A stretch of 64,000 bases of DNA from an uncultured Bacteroidales bacterium (GTDB lineage Bacteria; Bacteroidota; Bacteroidia; Bacteroidales; P3). Positions 27,046 through 35,498 of the stretch are shown piece by piece; position 1 is the stretch's first letter, and every line of letters begins with the position of its first letter. The stretch covers positions 1-64,000 of the forward strand of contig ONJY01000002.1 of the NCBI GenBank assembly GCA_900318275.1, given 5' to 3'. The notes under the pieces are model-generated. The model ran no database searches, had not been told where the DNA came from, and saw only the letters and a program-made list of their open reading frames with translations. A program made the position numbers and the translations under genes.

Positions 27046-30000
27046 ATGAAAAAAGTATTATTGACTATGGCGATGGCAATGCTGCTCCCGTTCGCATTGC
27101 GCGCCCAGATCACCACCTTCCCGTGGACGGAAGGCTTCGAGAACGGCTCGGCCATGCCGGCCGGCTTCAGTGTCATCGACAATGACAATGACGGCAACAA
27201 CTGGGATTATGTCTACTACACCAGCTCTGCCTTGGGTCACAACGGTAGCTTTGGATTACTGTCCTCGGCGTCGTACATCAACAACGTTGGTCCCCTCACC
27301 CCCGACAACTGGCTCATTCTCCCGGCCTTCACCTTGCCTGCCAACAGCGACTATAACCTGAGCTGGTATGCACTTGGTTACGACCAAACCTCCTACTACA
27401 TGGAGAATTACAGCGTTTACGTGAGCACAACCGGCAGTGCGGTCAGCGACTTCACCGCCACCACTCCCGTTTACACCGGCACCACCACCCAGGAGTACAC
27501 CAAATACACTGTCGACCTCACCAGCTATGCCGGCCAGACCATCTATGTGGCCTTCCGTCACTACAATACCACCGACATGTATCAGCTCCACCTTGACGAC
27601 CTCCGCATCGGCGGCGCCGAGACTCCCGACCTGACGCTTGCTGGCCCCACCGCCGTCCAGAACGGCGCCACGGCCACCTACACCGCCACCAGCAATGCCA
27701 GCAGCTTCACCTGGCACCTCGACGGCGTGCAGCAGTCTGAGACCAGCGGCACCTTCACCACCACCTTCACCACCGACGGCAACCACACCGTCGTGGTCAC
27801 CGCCACCAATGCCGTAGGTAGCACCAGCGACACCATTGTCACCAATGTCTACACCTGCTACGCCATCACCACCTTCCCCTTCACCGAGGACTTCGAGAAC
27901 GGCCTCACCGACTGCTGGGGCATGGTGAGCATGGACAATGGCAACGACGATGAGTTTGGCCTTTATGCCGACGCGACCGCCCACAGCGGTGCCAACGACT
28001 TCCGCTTCAGCAGTTACAGCCGTGCCACTTCGGGCAACTACAACCAGTACCTCATCACCCCCGAGCTGAGCCTGGACGCCAACTCCAGCTATGACCTCAA
28101 GTTCTGGTACAAAGCCCAGCGCAACACCGACACCTTCTACGTGAAAGTGTCCACCACCACCAATGCTGTCAGCGCCTTCACCACCGTGCTGGCCAGCGTG
28201 ACCACCCCCGCCACCGATTGGACCGAGCTCGTGTGCAACCTGCCCGCCGGCACCAAATATGTGGCCATCAACTACTGCGCCAACTACCAGTACCGCCTCT
28301 ACGTTGACGACCTCTACATCGGTGCTCCCACTGTTCCCAGCGTAAGCCTCGTAGGCCCCGTCACCATCAAGGCCGGCAACACCGCCGTCTACACCGCCAC
28401 CGGCACCGTCAACACCTTCAGCTGGACTGTCGACGGCGTTGACCAGAACACTACCGGCAACGTGCTGACCACCTCCTTCACCACCGCCGGTCTCCACACC
28501 GTCATCGTTGGCGCCACCAACACCGTTGGCACCGCATACGACACCGTTGTGACCGACGTCTTCCTCTGCCCCGCCGAGAGCTTGCCCTTCACCGCCGACT
28601 TCACCAACGGCTTCGGCTGCTGGGACACCGTCAGCACCACTGGCACCCGCTGGTACCTCGCCGAGGAGCTGATGAATAACCCCACCTGCCAGATTATCTC
28701 CCTCTCCGCACAGCAGAGCATCTTCGGCATGATGGATATGGGTCAGGATAACTGGATTATCAGCAACGAGATAGCTATGAGCAACGGCAACTACGAGATC
28801 AGCTGGCGCCCCTTCGCCTTCGGCGCTCCCAACTATGCTGCCGACCACTACAGCGTCTACGTCATCAGCGGCACCACTCTTGCTGACACGACAGAAGTCT
28901 TCAGCGAGACCCTCACCGCCGGCGACACCACCTTCGCTGTGCGCGTGGCTGCTATCCCCGCCACCGTTTCCGGCAACTTCAAGATTGCCTTCCGTCACTA
29001 CAACTGCGTCGGCGGCTATGCCCTCGGCATCGACAGCATCAAGGTGCAGACCCTGAGCGCCCCCGCCAGCGTCAGCATACAGGGCCCCACCAGCGTCATG
29101 GCCGGCACCAGCGCCACCTACACCGCCATCTGCGCCAACGCCACCAGCTTTGCCTGGACAGTTGACGGTGCCGCCCAGAACGTGACCAACAATACCCTCA
29201 CCTACACCTTCAACACCACCGGTAACCACACCATTGGTGTCACCGCCACCAACAGCATCGGCACCAGCGCCCCCGCCAGCCTGACCGTCAACGTATACAC
29301 CTGCGACGCCGTTACCTCCTTCCCCTGGAACGAAGACTTTGAGAACGGCATCGGCGGATGCTGGTCCACGATTGACGCTAACGGCGACGGCTACTCCTGG
29401 ATGGCTACTCTGAACGACAATGATCTTGCCGGCTTTGGCAATAACGGAAGCAACAGTGCTTACTCCAACTCCTATATCAACGGCGTCGGAGCCGTCACTC
29501 CCGACAACTGGCTGGTCACCCCCGCCATCACTCTGCCCGCCACCGGCAGTTACACCCTCTCTTGGTTCGCCGGTTCCGCCCCGCAGTACCCCGAAGAGCA
29601 CTATGCCGTCTATGTGGCCACTGCCAACACCGAGGCAGCCTTCAGCGCCACCAATGCCCTCTATGAGGAGACCCTCACATCTGGCGATTGGACAGAACAT
29701 AACGTAAGCCTCGCCAACTATGCCGGTCAGACCGTCTACGTGGCCTTCCGTCACTATAACTGCTCTGATGCATACATCCTTGGCATCGATGATGTCACCA
29801 TCGCCGCCACCACCGGCATCGAGAACGTAGAGAACGCCGCCAACGTAGCCATCTACCCGAACCCCGTGCGCAACATGCTCACCATCGAGGGCAACGACGT
29901 GAAGAACGTCGAGGTCATCGACATGAACGGCCGTGTTGTACTCACCAACGACCGTGCCGGCCAGCTCGACATGAGCACCCTCGCCGAGGGCGTCTACATG

Positions 30001-30054
30001 GTTCGCGTCATGAGCCTCAGCGGTGTCACCGCCCAGAAGGTTGTCAAGAAATAA
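27046..30054 (+). CDS. Large T9SS-exported adhesin-like protein (1002 aa)
   Basis: The protein has a signal peptide (MKKVLLTMAMAMLLPFALRAQ). Four jelly-roll domains of the choice-of-anchor J / cleaved-adhesin type follow, starting at about residues 23, 280, 510 and 760 (each FPWTEGFENG-like, with NWL(I/V)-P and YVAFRHYN signatures). They alternate with three PKD-like domains (GPTAVQNGATATYTA, GPVTIKAGNTAVYTA, GPTSVMAGTSATYTA). The last 75 residues (VAIYPNPVRNMLTIEG...LAEGVYMVRVMS) are a type A T9SS sorting domain. Related domains occur in gingipain/HagA adhesins of Porphyromonas. A surface adhesion role is inferred. It has its own promoter and a strong terminator. Confidence 0.88.
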   Translation: MKKVLLTMAMAMLLPFALRAQITTFPWTEGFENGSAMPAGFSVIDNDNDGNNWDYVYYTSSALGHNGSFGLLSSASYINNVGPLTPDNWLILPAFTLPANSDYNLSWYALGYDQTSYYMENYSVYVSTTGSAVSDFTATTPVYTGTTTQEYTKYTVDLTSYAGQTIYVAFRHYNTTDMYQLHLDDLRIGGAETPDLTLAGPTAVQNGATATYTATSNASSFTWHLDGVQQSETSGTFTTTFTTDGNHTVVVTATNAVGSTSDTIVTNVYTCYAITTFPFTEDFENGLTDCWGMVSMDNGNDDEFGLYADATAHSGANDFRFSSYSRATSGNYNQYLITPELSLDANSSYDLKFWYKAQRNTDTFYVKVSTTTNAVSAFTTVLASVTTPATDWTELVCNLPAGTKYVAINYCANYQYRLYVDDLYIGAPTVPSVSLVGPVTIKAGNTAVYTATGTVNTFSWTVDGVDQNTTGNVLTTSFTTAGLHTVIVGATNTVGTAYDTVVTDVFLCPAESLPFTADFTNGFGCWDTVSTTGTRWYLAEELMNNPTCQIISLSAQQSIFGMMDMGQDNWIISNEIAMSNGNYEISWRPFAFGAPNYAADHYSVYVISGTTLADTTEVFSETLTAGDTTFAVRVAAIPATVSGNFKIAFRHYNCVGGYALGIDSIKVQTLSAPASVSIQGPTSVMAGTSATYTAICANATSFAWTVDGAAQNVTNNTLTYTFNTTGNHTIGVTATNSIGTSAPASLTVNVYTCDAVTSFPWNEDFENGIGGCWSTIDANGDGYSWMATLNDNDLAGFGNNGSNSAYSNSYINGVGAVTPDNWLVTPAITLPATGSYTLSWFAGSAPQYPEEHYAVYVATANTEAAFSATNALYEETLTSGDWTEHNVSLANYAGQTVYVAFRHYNCSDAYILGIDDVTIAATTGIENVENAANVAIYPNPVRNMLTIEGNDVKNVEVIDMNGRVVLTNDRAGQLDMSTLAEGVYMVRVMSLSGVTAQKVVKK

Positions 30055-30073
30055 GTAACCTTCAAATACAAGA

Positions 30074-30100
30074 AAAGCCCGCGCAATCTGCGCGGGCTTT
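30074..30100. terminator. Bidirectional intrinsic terminator
   Basis: AAAGCCCGCGC and GCGCGGGCTTT form a perfect 11-bp stem around the loop AATCT. A T-rich run follows on the plus side (CTTTTTAT) and an A-run precedes it, giving U-runs in both directions. It lies between the convergent adhesin-like gene and fabD, and can serve both. Confidence 0.93.
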
Positions 30101-30118
30101 CTTTTTATGCCTCATTGT

Positions 30119-30997
30119 TTACTCAGCCGAGTTGGCATTGGCATCGGGGTTGACGCGCTTCACCATACCCTGCAGGGCGGTGCCGGGGCCTACCTCTATG
30201 AATTCGTCAGCGCCGTCGGCCAGCATGTGCTGCACTGTGGCGGTCCAGCGCACCGGCGAGGTGAGCTGCATCAGCAGGTTCTTCTTTATCTCGGCAGGGT
30301 CACTGTGCGGCATGGCGTCGACGTTCTGGTAGCAGGGGCACACCGGCTTGTGGAACTCGGTGCGCTCGATGGCTTCGGCCAACTCCACACGGGCGGGCTC
30401 CATCAGGGGGCTGTGGAAAGCGCCACCCACGGCAAGCGGCAGGGCCTTGCCCTTCACTTCCTTTACCTTCTCGCAGGCACGTGCCACACCTTCGTTGGTG
30501 CCACTGATAACCAGCTGGCCCGGGCAGTTGTAGTTGGCGGGAACCACCACCTCGCCCTCGACGCTGGCGCAGATATCCTCCACAGTCTTGTCGTCGAGCT
30601 TAAGCACGGCGGCCATGGTCGACGGGGTCTTCTCACAGCACTTCTGCATGGCGTTGGCACGGGCTATGACCAAGCGCAAGCCATCCTCGAAGCTCATGGC
30701 ACCGGCAGCCACCAGAGCTGAAAACTCACCTAGCGAGTGGCCACCCACCATGTCGGGCTTGAAGTCAGCACCCATATACTTGGCCAGAATCACGCTGTGC
30801 AGGAATATGGCGGGCTGCGTCACCTTGGTCTGCTTCAGGTCCTCCGGTGTGCCGCCGAACATAAGGTCGGTTATGCGGAAACCAATTATCTCGTTGGCTT
30901 TCTCAAACATGGCGCGGCACTCCTCGTTGCCGTCATACAAGTTCTTACCCATGCCCACAAACTGGGCCCCCTGTCCGGGGAATACGTATGCTTTCAT
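30119..30997 (-). CDS. fabD: Malonyl-CoA:ACP transacylase
   Basis: FabD loads malonate onto acyl carrier protein for fatty-acid synthesis. The 292-residue protein has the N-terminal oxyanion motif FPGQGAQFVGMG, the nucleophile elbow GHSLGEF with Ser88, Arg in VIARANAM and the catalytic His in GGAFHSPLM. It ends 19 bases from a strong terminator and starts in a one-base TAATG overlap with the flippase gene. It is thus the last gene of a five-gene operon, separated from other fab genes. Confidence 0.95.
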   Translation of the reverse strand: MKAYVFPGQGAQFVGMGKNLYDGNEECRAMFEKANEIIGFRITDLMFGGTPEDLKQTKVTQPAIFLHSVILAKYMGADFKPDMVGGHSLGEFSALVAAGAMSFEDGLRLVIARANAMQKCCEKTPSTMAAVLKLDDKTVEDICASVEGEVVVPANYNCPGQLVISGTNEGVARACEKVKEVKGKALPLAVGGAFHSPLMEPARVELAEAIERTEFHKPVCPCYQNVDAMPHSDPAEIKKNLLMQLTSPVRWTATVQHMLADGADEFIEVGPGTALQGMVKRVNPDANANSAE

Positions 30998-32346
30998 TAT
31001 TCGTCTTGTTTAGTTATTATTGCTTTGATATTGTTCACTATTTCTTTCGGATACGGCAGCCCAAAGGCAGCTGCTGGGAGGTGGAACAGCCGCACGGAGA
31101 GCAGCACCTGGGCCAATGCCATGAAACTCTGTGTCGACAGCGAGGCCCAAGCCGAGCCCACAGCGCCGAGGCGCGGTATGAGCAGCATGTTCACCGCAAT
31201 GTTGAGCACCAAGCTCACGGCGGCGAAAGTGTTGAGCTGCCGCAGGTAGCCGCCGGCGGTAAGCAGCGTGCCGAAGATGTATGTCAGCCCGATAGGGATG
31301 ATGCCGAAGATGATGCCCCTGAACACAGGCACATACAGCGCCGCCCGCCCGTGGTAGAGTAGGCGCATCACCGGCTCGGCCCACACAGCGCAAGCCACCG
31401 CCGCGCCAATGGCGAAGAGCATCATAGGCCAGAAGACCAGCCGCAGATAAGGTGTTACAGCCTCGCCCTCGCGACACAGACGCGAGAAGACAGGCAGCAG
31501 CGGCACACTGACGAGGTAGGCCACCATGGTGAGGGCGTCCAGCAGGCGGAAGGCTCCGGCGAAGATGCCCGCCTGCTCGTCCGAGGCCATGGCGCGCAGC
31601 ACTATGCTGTCCACATGCCCATAGGCGGCCATCAGCAGCACCAGCAGGGCGAAGGGAGCACTCTTGCGCAGTATGACAAGGAAGAAACGTCGGTCCCAGC
31701 GCAGGCGTCGCAGGCCAGCCTTACGGCCTATCACCACCAACGCCAGTAGCGCCGTAAGGCCGTAGGCGGCCAGCTGGGCGTAGACAAACCAGTAGATGTT
31801 GAACCGCTCACGTAGCGGGCTCCACAGCAGGCATCCGCATATCACAATCATCAGCAGCCGGTCGAGCACCGAGAAGAGGCTGTCCCAGCGGAACAGCAAC
31901 AACCCCTCGAAGTTGCTGCGGAGGTAAAGTACCAGCGAGTTGAGGAACTGACAGAGCGTCAGCAACGCCAGCAGGCGGAACTCCTCGCTGCCATAGCCCA
32001 GCAGCAGACCAACGGTGAAGGTCACCACCACATAGAGTCCCAGCAGCAACAGCTTGATGCCGAGTATACCGCTCAGGTGCTTGCCTATCAGCTGCGGATG
32101 CTGCGCTATGTTGCGCGTGTTGAAGTTGGTAAGCCCTAGGTCGAGCAGTATGTTGAAGATATAGCTGAAACTGAAGATGGCATAGTAGAAGCCGTATGCC
32201 TCGTTGCCCACGGCGTTCTGCACCCCCACCTCGATGCCGAGTATCCAGAATGGCTTGACCAGCAGGTTGGCCAGCAGCACCCAAAACAACCCGGACAGCA
32301 GTTTCCTCTGCATCGATTGTTCCCTATGCCCCTTTAGACTATTCAT
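30997..32346 (-). CDS. Polysaccharide flippase (Wzx/MATE-like superfamily)
   Basis: This 449-residue protein has about 12-14 predicted spans with a basic N-terminus, and the pattern of the oligosaccharidyl-lipid flippase superfamily (LLANLLVKPFWILGIEVGVQNAVG, LGLTNFNTRNIAQ, LNIAVNMLLIPRLGAVGSAWAS). Members move lipid-linked sugars across the inner membrane. No glycosyltransferase or polymerase genes are adjacent, so the substrate is unknown. It overlaps the upstream lipoprotein gene by 4 bases and fabD by 1. Confidence 0.85.
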   Translation of the reverse strand: MNSLKGHREQSMQRKLLSGLFWVLLANLLVKPFWILGIEVGVQNAVGNEAYGFYYAIFSFSYIFNILLDLGLTNFNTRNIAQHPQLIGKHLSGILGIKLLLLGLYVVVTFTVGLLLGYGSEEFRLLALLTLCQFLNSLVLYLRSNFEGLLLFRWDSLFSVLDRLLMIVICGCLLWSPLRERFNIYWFVYAQLAAYGLTALLALVVIGRKAGLRRLRWDRRFFLVILRKSAPFALLVLLMAAYGHVDSIVLRAMASDEQAGIFAGAFRLLDALTMVAYLVSVPLLPVFSRLCREGEAVTPYLRLVFWPMMLFAIGAAVACAVWAEPVMRLLYHGRAALYVPVFRGIIFGIIPIGLTYIFGTLLTAGGYLRQLNTFAAVSLVLNIAVNMLLIPRLGAVGSAWASLSTQSFMALAQVLLSVRLFHLPAAAFGLPYPKEIVNNIKAIITKQDE

Positions 32347-33998
32347 TCTTTCCTGCCAAAATCAGTCTTCGTCAAGGTCCATCGTTCCTCCAGCTCCCAT
32401 TTCTCGCGCACCTGCAGGCTCTTGCTGTAGTATATGACATACTCGGGCTGTCGGTCGATCCAGTAGTCGCCCGGCGTCCAGGCGTTGTTGCCGTCGGTGT
32501 CGAGCACCGCTCGCACGCGGTAGGTACCGGCTTTGAGGTGCGGTATCTTGACTTCGCCGGTAACGGTCACCGTACGCGATGCCACCACGGTGTCTTTGTC
32601 GTCGAGCACATCCAGCACCACAGGACTACCTGTGCGGTTGGTGAGCTGGAATATCAGAGTGCCGTAGTCCTGCGGCGTAAGTTTGAAGACAAGACTGTCG
32701 GAGCGGTGGCCGAAGATGTCGGTAAAGAGGCTGTCGCGCAGCCTTACGCTGTATTCCTCGCCCGAACGCAGCGCTGCTTCGATACGGGCGCCGAGGCCGT
32801 TGCTGTCGAGCGTCAGCGCATATTGCGCCACACTGCTGTCTTTAATACGCATCACCTCAGCCTGCGCATCCTCGGCCATAGCCGCCACGGGAACCGTGAA
32901 CGCCAGCCGCAGGTCGTCGTAGAAGGCGCTGCTGCCGCTGCAGAGGGCCTTGACCATGGGCTCGGCCTGGTTCTGCTGCGAGGCACCGCGGCGACGACGC
33001 CCCGACTTCGGCACCTTGAAGCGCATCTTGAGGGTATCCTGGAGCGCCGTGTCGCTGAGCACCAGCTGTGCCGAGTCGCACGCCGCATTGCGGAACCACA
33101 CGCTCATCGTGTCGCGCCGTGCGTTGAGGCGCCACTCCACGCTGTCGCCCGTGAGCGTAGGGCTCTGCATGGGCATCATGGTGACTATGGTGGCACGGCC
33201 CTTGGCGGTGAACTCGGCCTTGGCCACACGCTGCACGCGCCTGTCGGGCACCGAGATGCGCAGCAGGGTGACGGTGGCGCTGTCTATGCTGTCGGCAGCC
33301 TGCACCATGGTGGGCTCCCAGGCCGCCGCCTCGCCGCGTCCCAGACGCAGGTCGCGGTTCTTGTCCTCAAGGGCCACCAGACGGTAATTGCCGGCAGGCA
33401 CGTAGTGGAAGGCAAAGACGCCGTCCTTGTCGCTCCTCGTGATAAAGTCAGGCTGGTTAGCTGTTGCTACGGTGTCTAAAGCACCGTCCGGCTCATCGCC
33501 CTTCACCCTGTATGCCATCACCGTCACGGGCTCCTTCCACGGCTTGCCGTCGCGCGCGTTGAGCACACGCCCGGCCAGCATCATAGTGTCCATGTGGTCG
33601 CCCGTCGAGAAGACATACTCGAAGCTTGGCAACACATTGCCCTCGGTGAAGTCCACGATGGCGCCCTTGAACTGGAACAGATAGGTGGTGTTGGGCTGCA
33701 GGGTGTCGTTGAGCTTCACCACCAGCCGCTTGCCCTTGGTCGTGAACTCGGGTTTCTGCCGCATAGGCGGCGAGATGAGGATGTTTTTGTCGGCATCCTT
33801 CACCGAGATGTATTCGTCGAAGCCAATGGAGAACTGGCGCCCCGCGAAGTTGCGGCTTTCGCTTGCCGGCTTGGCGTCCACGGCCTTCGGAGGCGTCTCG
33901 TCCTTGGGGCCTCCGCTGGGATAGCCCTGCTTGGCACAGCCCGCAACGGCTGTCACCAGCAACGCCAGCATCACGCCTATAACACTTTTTCTCCGCAT
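32343..33998 (-). CDS. Ig-like domain lipoprotein
   Basis: The 551-residue protein has a lipoprotein signal (VTAVAGC, Cys about 21). A Big_5 / SbsA-type Ig-like domain follows (about 30-130, containing DETPPKAVDAKPASES and NTTYLFQF), then a CarboxypepD_reg-like module (VFAFHYVPAGNYRLVALEDKNRDLRLG), and a C-terminal beta-rich region ending with PHLKAGTYRVRAVLDTDGNNAWTPGDYW. This architecture is widespread in Bacteroidota, where such proteins are envelope components of unknown role. It lies in an operon: 3 bases after the downstream-numbered gene at 34002 and overlapping the flippase by 4. Confidence 0.78.
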   Translation of the reverse strand: MRRKSVIGVMLALLVTAVAGCAKQGYPSGGPKDETPPKAVDAKPASESRNFAGRQFSIGFDEYISVKDADKNILISPPMRQKPEFTTKGKRLVVKLNDTLQPNTTYLFQFKGAIVDFTEGNVLPSFEYVFSTGDHMDTMMLAGRVLNARDGKPWKEPVTVMAYRVKGDEPDGALDTVATANQPDFITRSDKDGVFAFHYVPAGNYRLVALEDKNRDLRLGRGEAAAWEPTMVQAADSIDSATVTLLRISVPDRRVQRVAKAEFTAKGRATIVTMMPMQSPTLTGDSVEWRLNARRDTMSVWFRNAACDSAQLVLSDTALQDTLKMRFKVPKSGRRRRGASQQNQAEPMVKALCSGSSAFYDDLRLAFTVPVAAMAEDAQAEVMRIKDSSVAQYALTLDSNGLGARIEAALRSGEEYSVRLRDSLFTDIFGHRSDSLVFKLTPQDYGTLIFQLTNRTGSPVVLDVLDDKDTVVASRTVTVTGEVKIPHLKAGTYRVRAVLDTDGNNAWTPGDYWIDRQPEYVIYYSKSLQVREKWELEERWTLTKTDFGRKE

Positions 33999-34001
33999 CG
34001 A

Positions 34002-34544
34002 CTATCCGAAGAGTTCGTTTATCTCCTTGTGCATGGCCTCCAGCGCCACACCCGTGGGCGAATGCTGCGCCGCCGAGGCGAAGATGCCCGCTGCCAGACG
34101 CGTGGGGTCCGTAGTGTCGGCAAGCGTCACCGCCGCCGAGTTGACGAGGTTCACCATCTCGTCCTTGGCCTCGCGTATGCGCGCCCACAGCTCGGGCGAG
34201 AGGTACACCTGCTGCGACAAGTTGTGCTCCCATTCGTCGCGTATGTTCTTGGTCATCACCCCCTGCAGCAGCCGCAGGTCCATGCCGGGCTTCCAGCACC
34301 GCAGCACGAGGCTGTCGGGGCTGATGCGCTCCAGGAACAGCGCCATGCGCTCATAGGCCTGCAGGCGTATAGGCGTGACGACCTTGAGGGTCTCGGCGCG
34401 CTCGTCCATCTTGATCCTCAGGAGCTGCTCCTTCTGCTGGTTGTCGAAATAACGTTTAACAAGCAGATACACAATCCATCCCGTCACAGCCACAGCAGCC
34501 AGCACGGCGAGGACAACCGTCAATACTAACACTATAGTTTTCAT
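34002..34544 (-). CDS. Conserved single-span membrane protein, function unknown
   Basis: This 180-residue protein starts MKTIVLVLTVVLAVLAAVAVTGW, which is one N-terminal span with the rest cytoplasmic or periplasmic and helical. The segment RLQAYERMALFLERISPDSLVLR and QQVYLSPELWARIREAKDEMVNLVN look conserved. I recall a Bacteroidota family of this form but no function. The ATG overlaps the sirtuin stop by four bases (ATGA), so the two are coupled. A longer in-frame reading into the sirtuin gene is rejected for that reason. Confidence 0.65.
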   Translation of the reverse strand: MKTIVLVLTVVLAVLAAVAVTGWIVYLLVKRYFDNQQKEQLLRIKMDERAETLKVVTPIRLQAYERMALFLERISPDSLVLRCWKPGMDLRLLQGVMTKNIRDEWEHNLSQQVYLSPELWARIREAKDEMVNLVNSAAVTLADTTDPTRLAAGIFASAAQHSPTGVALEAMHKEINELFG

Positions 34545-35218
34545 TGCATCAGTTTGTTTACAAGTTCTGTCACCCCCTTGGTGGCCACCTCCTTGATGAA
34601 CGTCACCTTGCGGCTGACAGGCACCTCCTTGGGGTCCACCACATAGCACGGCACTCCGCTCTGCACATAGTGTATCAGCCCAGCGGCGGGGTAAACGGCC
34701 ATCGACGTGCCCACGACGACGAAGATGTCGGCCTCCTCGCACAGCGCTGCTGCAGGCTCAATGTTAGGCACCGCCTCGCCGAACCACACGATGTGCGGCC
34801 TCAGCTGCGTGCCGTCGGGCGCCTTGTCGCCCAGCTTGATGTCGCGGTCGCCGATGTCCACTATCAGGTCGGGGTTGCGGTCGCTGCGGCCCTTGGTGAG
34901 CTCGCCGTGCAGGTGCAGCACATGGGTGCTGCCGGCACGCTCGTGCAGGTCGTCGATATTCTGCGTCACTATGCGCACATCGTACTTCTCCTCGAGCCTC
35001 ACCAGCTGGCGGTGCGCCTCGTTGGGCTGCGCCTTGAAGAGCTGGCGGCGGCGCTCATTGTAGAAGTTGAGCACCAGCTCGGGGTTGCGCTCGTAGGCCT
35101 CATGCGTGGCAACGTCCTCTACGCGGTAGTGCTCCCAAAGGCCGTCGCTGTCGCGGAAGGTCGAGATGCCGCTCTCGGCGCTGATGCCCGCGCCCGTCAA
35201 TACCACTATCTTTTTCAT
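34541..35218 (-). CDS. NAD-dependent protein deacylase, sirtuin class III-like
   Basis: Sirtuins remove acyl groups from lysines using NAD. The 225-residue protein has GAGISAESGISTFR (9-22), TQNIDD (85-90), the catalytic His104 in HLHGEL, VWFGEAVP and GTSMAVYPAAGL. Tyr53 and Arg56 (NFYNERR) match the YxxR pair that favours succinyl/malonyl-lysine in CobB and SIRT5. None of the four zinc cysteines is present between residues 105 and 150, where they normally lie. I recall other Bacteroides relatives that also lack a full set. It is the first gene of an operon ending at fabD. Confidence 0.88.
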   Translation of the reverse strand: MKKIVVLTGAGISAESGISTFRDSDGLWEHYRVEDVATHEAYERNPELVLNFYNERRRQLFKAQPNEAHRQLVRLEEKYDVRIVTQNIDDLHERAGSTHVLHLHGELTKGRSDRNPDLIVDIGDRDIKLGDKAPDGTQLRPHIVWFGEAVPNIEPAAALCEEADIFVVVGTSMAVYPAAGLIHYVQSGVPCYVVDPKEVPVSRKVTFIKEVATKGVTELVNKLMQ

Positions 35219-35498
35219 AATTCTTTATAACGCTCCTGCTCTTATTATATTGTGTAAACATATAAAAAGGCACCCAACAAAGCCTCAACATCACATTAAA
35301 ACGCAAGTAACGCACATGTTTACAGTGCCATATCTCATTAACACCAATCTAACAGCCTGTAAACCAACCATGAACACCTACCCTCCTCACATCCTCATCA
35401 CACTCTCCTCACATCATCATCACATCCACATCACATTTTTGTGAGGAGGATGTAATGATAGTGTATTGCAAATATGATGAGGTATGCGTGTAATGTCG
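35219..35498. other. Intergenic region with CT/CA-rich dyad
   Basis: No gene is supported in this 280-base gap. The stretch 35385-35457 is C/T/A-rich with repeated CACATC words. It contains an inverted repeat, CCTCCTCACA (about 35385-35394) against TGTGAGGAGG (about 35441-35450). The rest (35225-35380) is AT-rich and should contain the sirtuin promoter, but I cannot pin a good TAnnTTTG box there. Confidence 0.5.

Noticed and set aside
27256-29754. An 832-codon open frame on the minus strand, antisense to the adhesin-like gene
   Set aside because: Its product is a Gly/Val/Ala/Asp-rich string without domains. It exists because the sense gene uses Thr/Asn/Ala/Gly codons ending in C, which rarely create antisense stops. 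The sense gene has signal peptide, promoter, domains and terminator.
30057-30118. Small gene in the gap between the adhesin-like gene and fabD
   Set aside because: The gap is filled by a perfect terminator hairpin and no start with coding potential is present.
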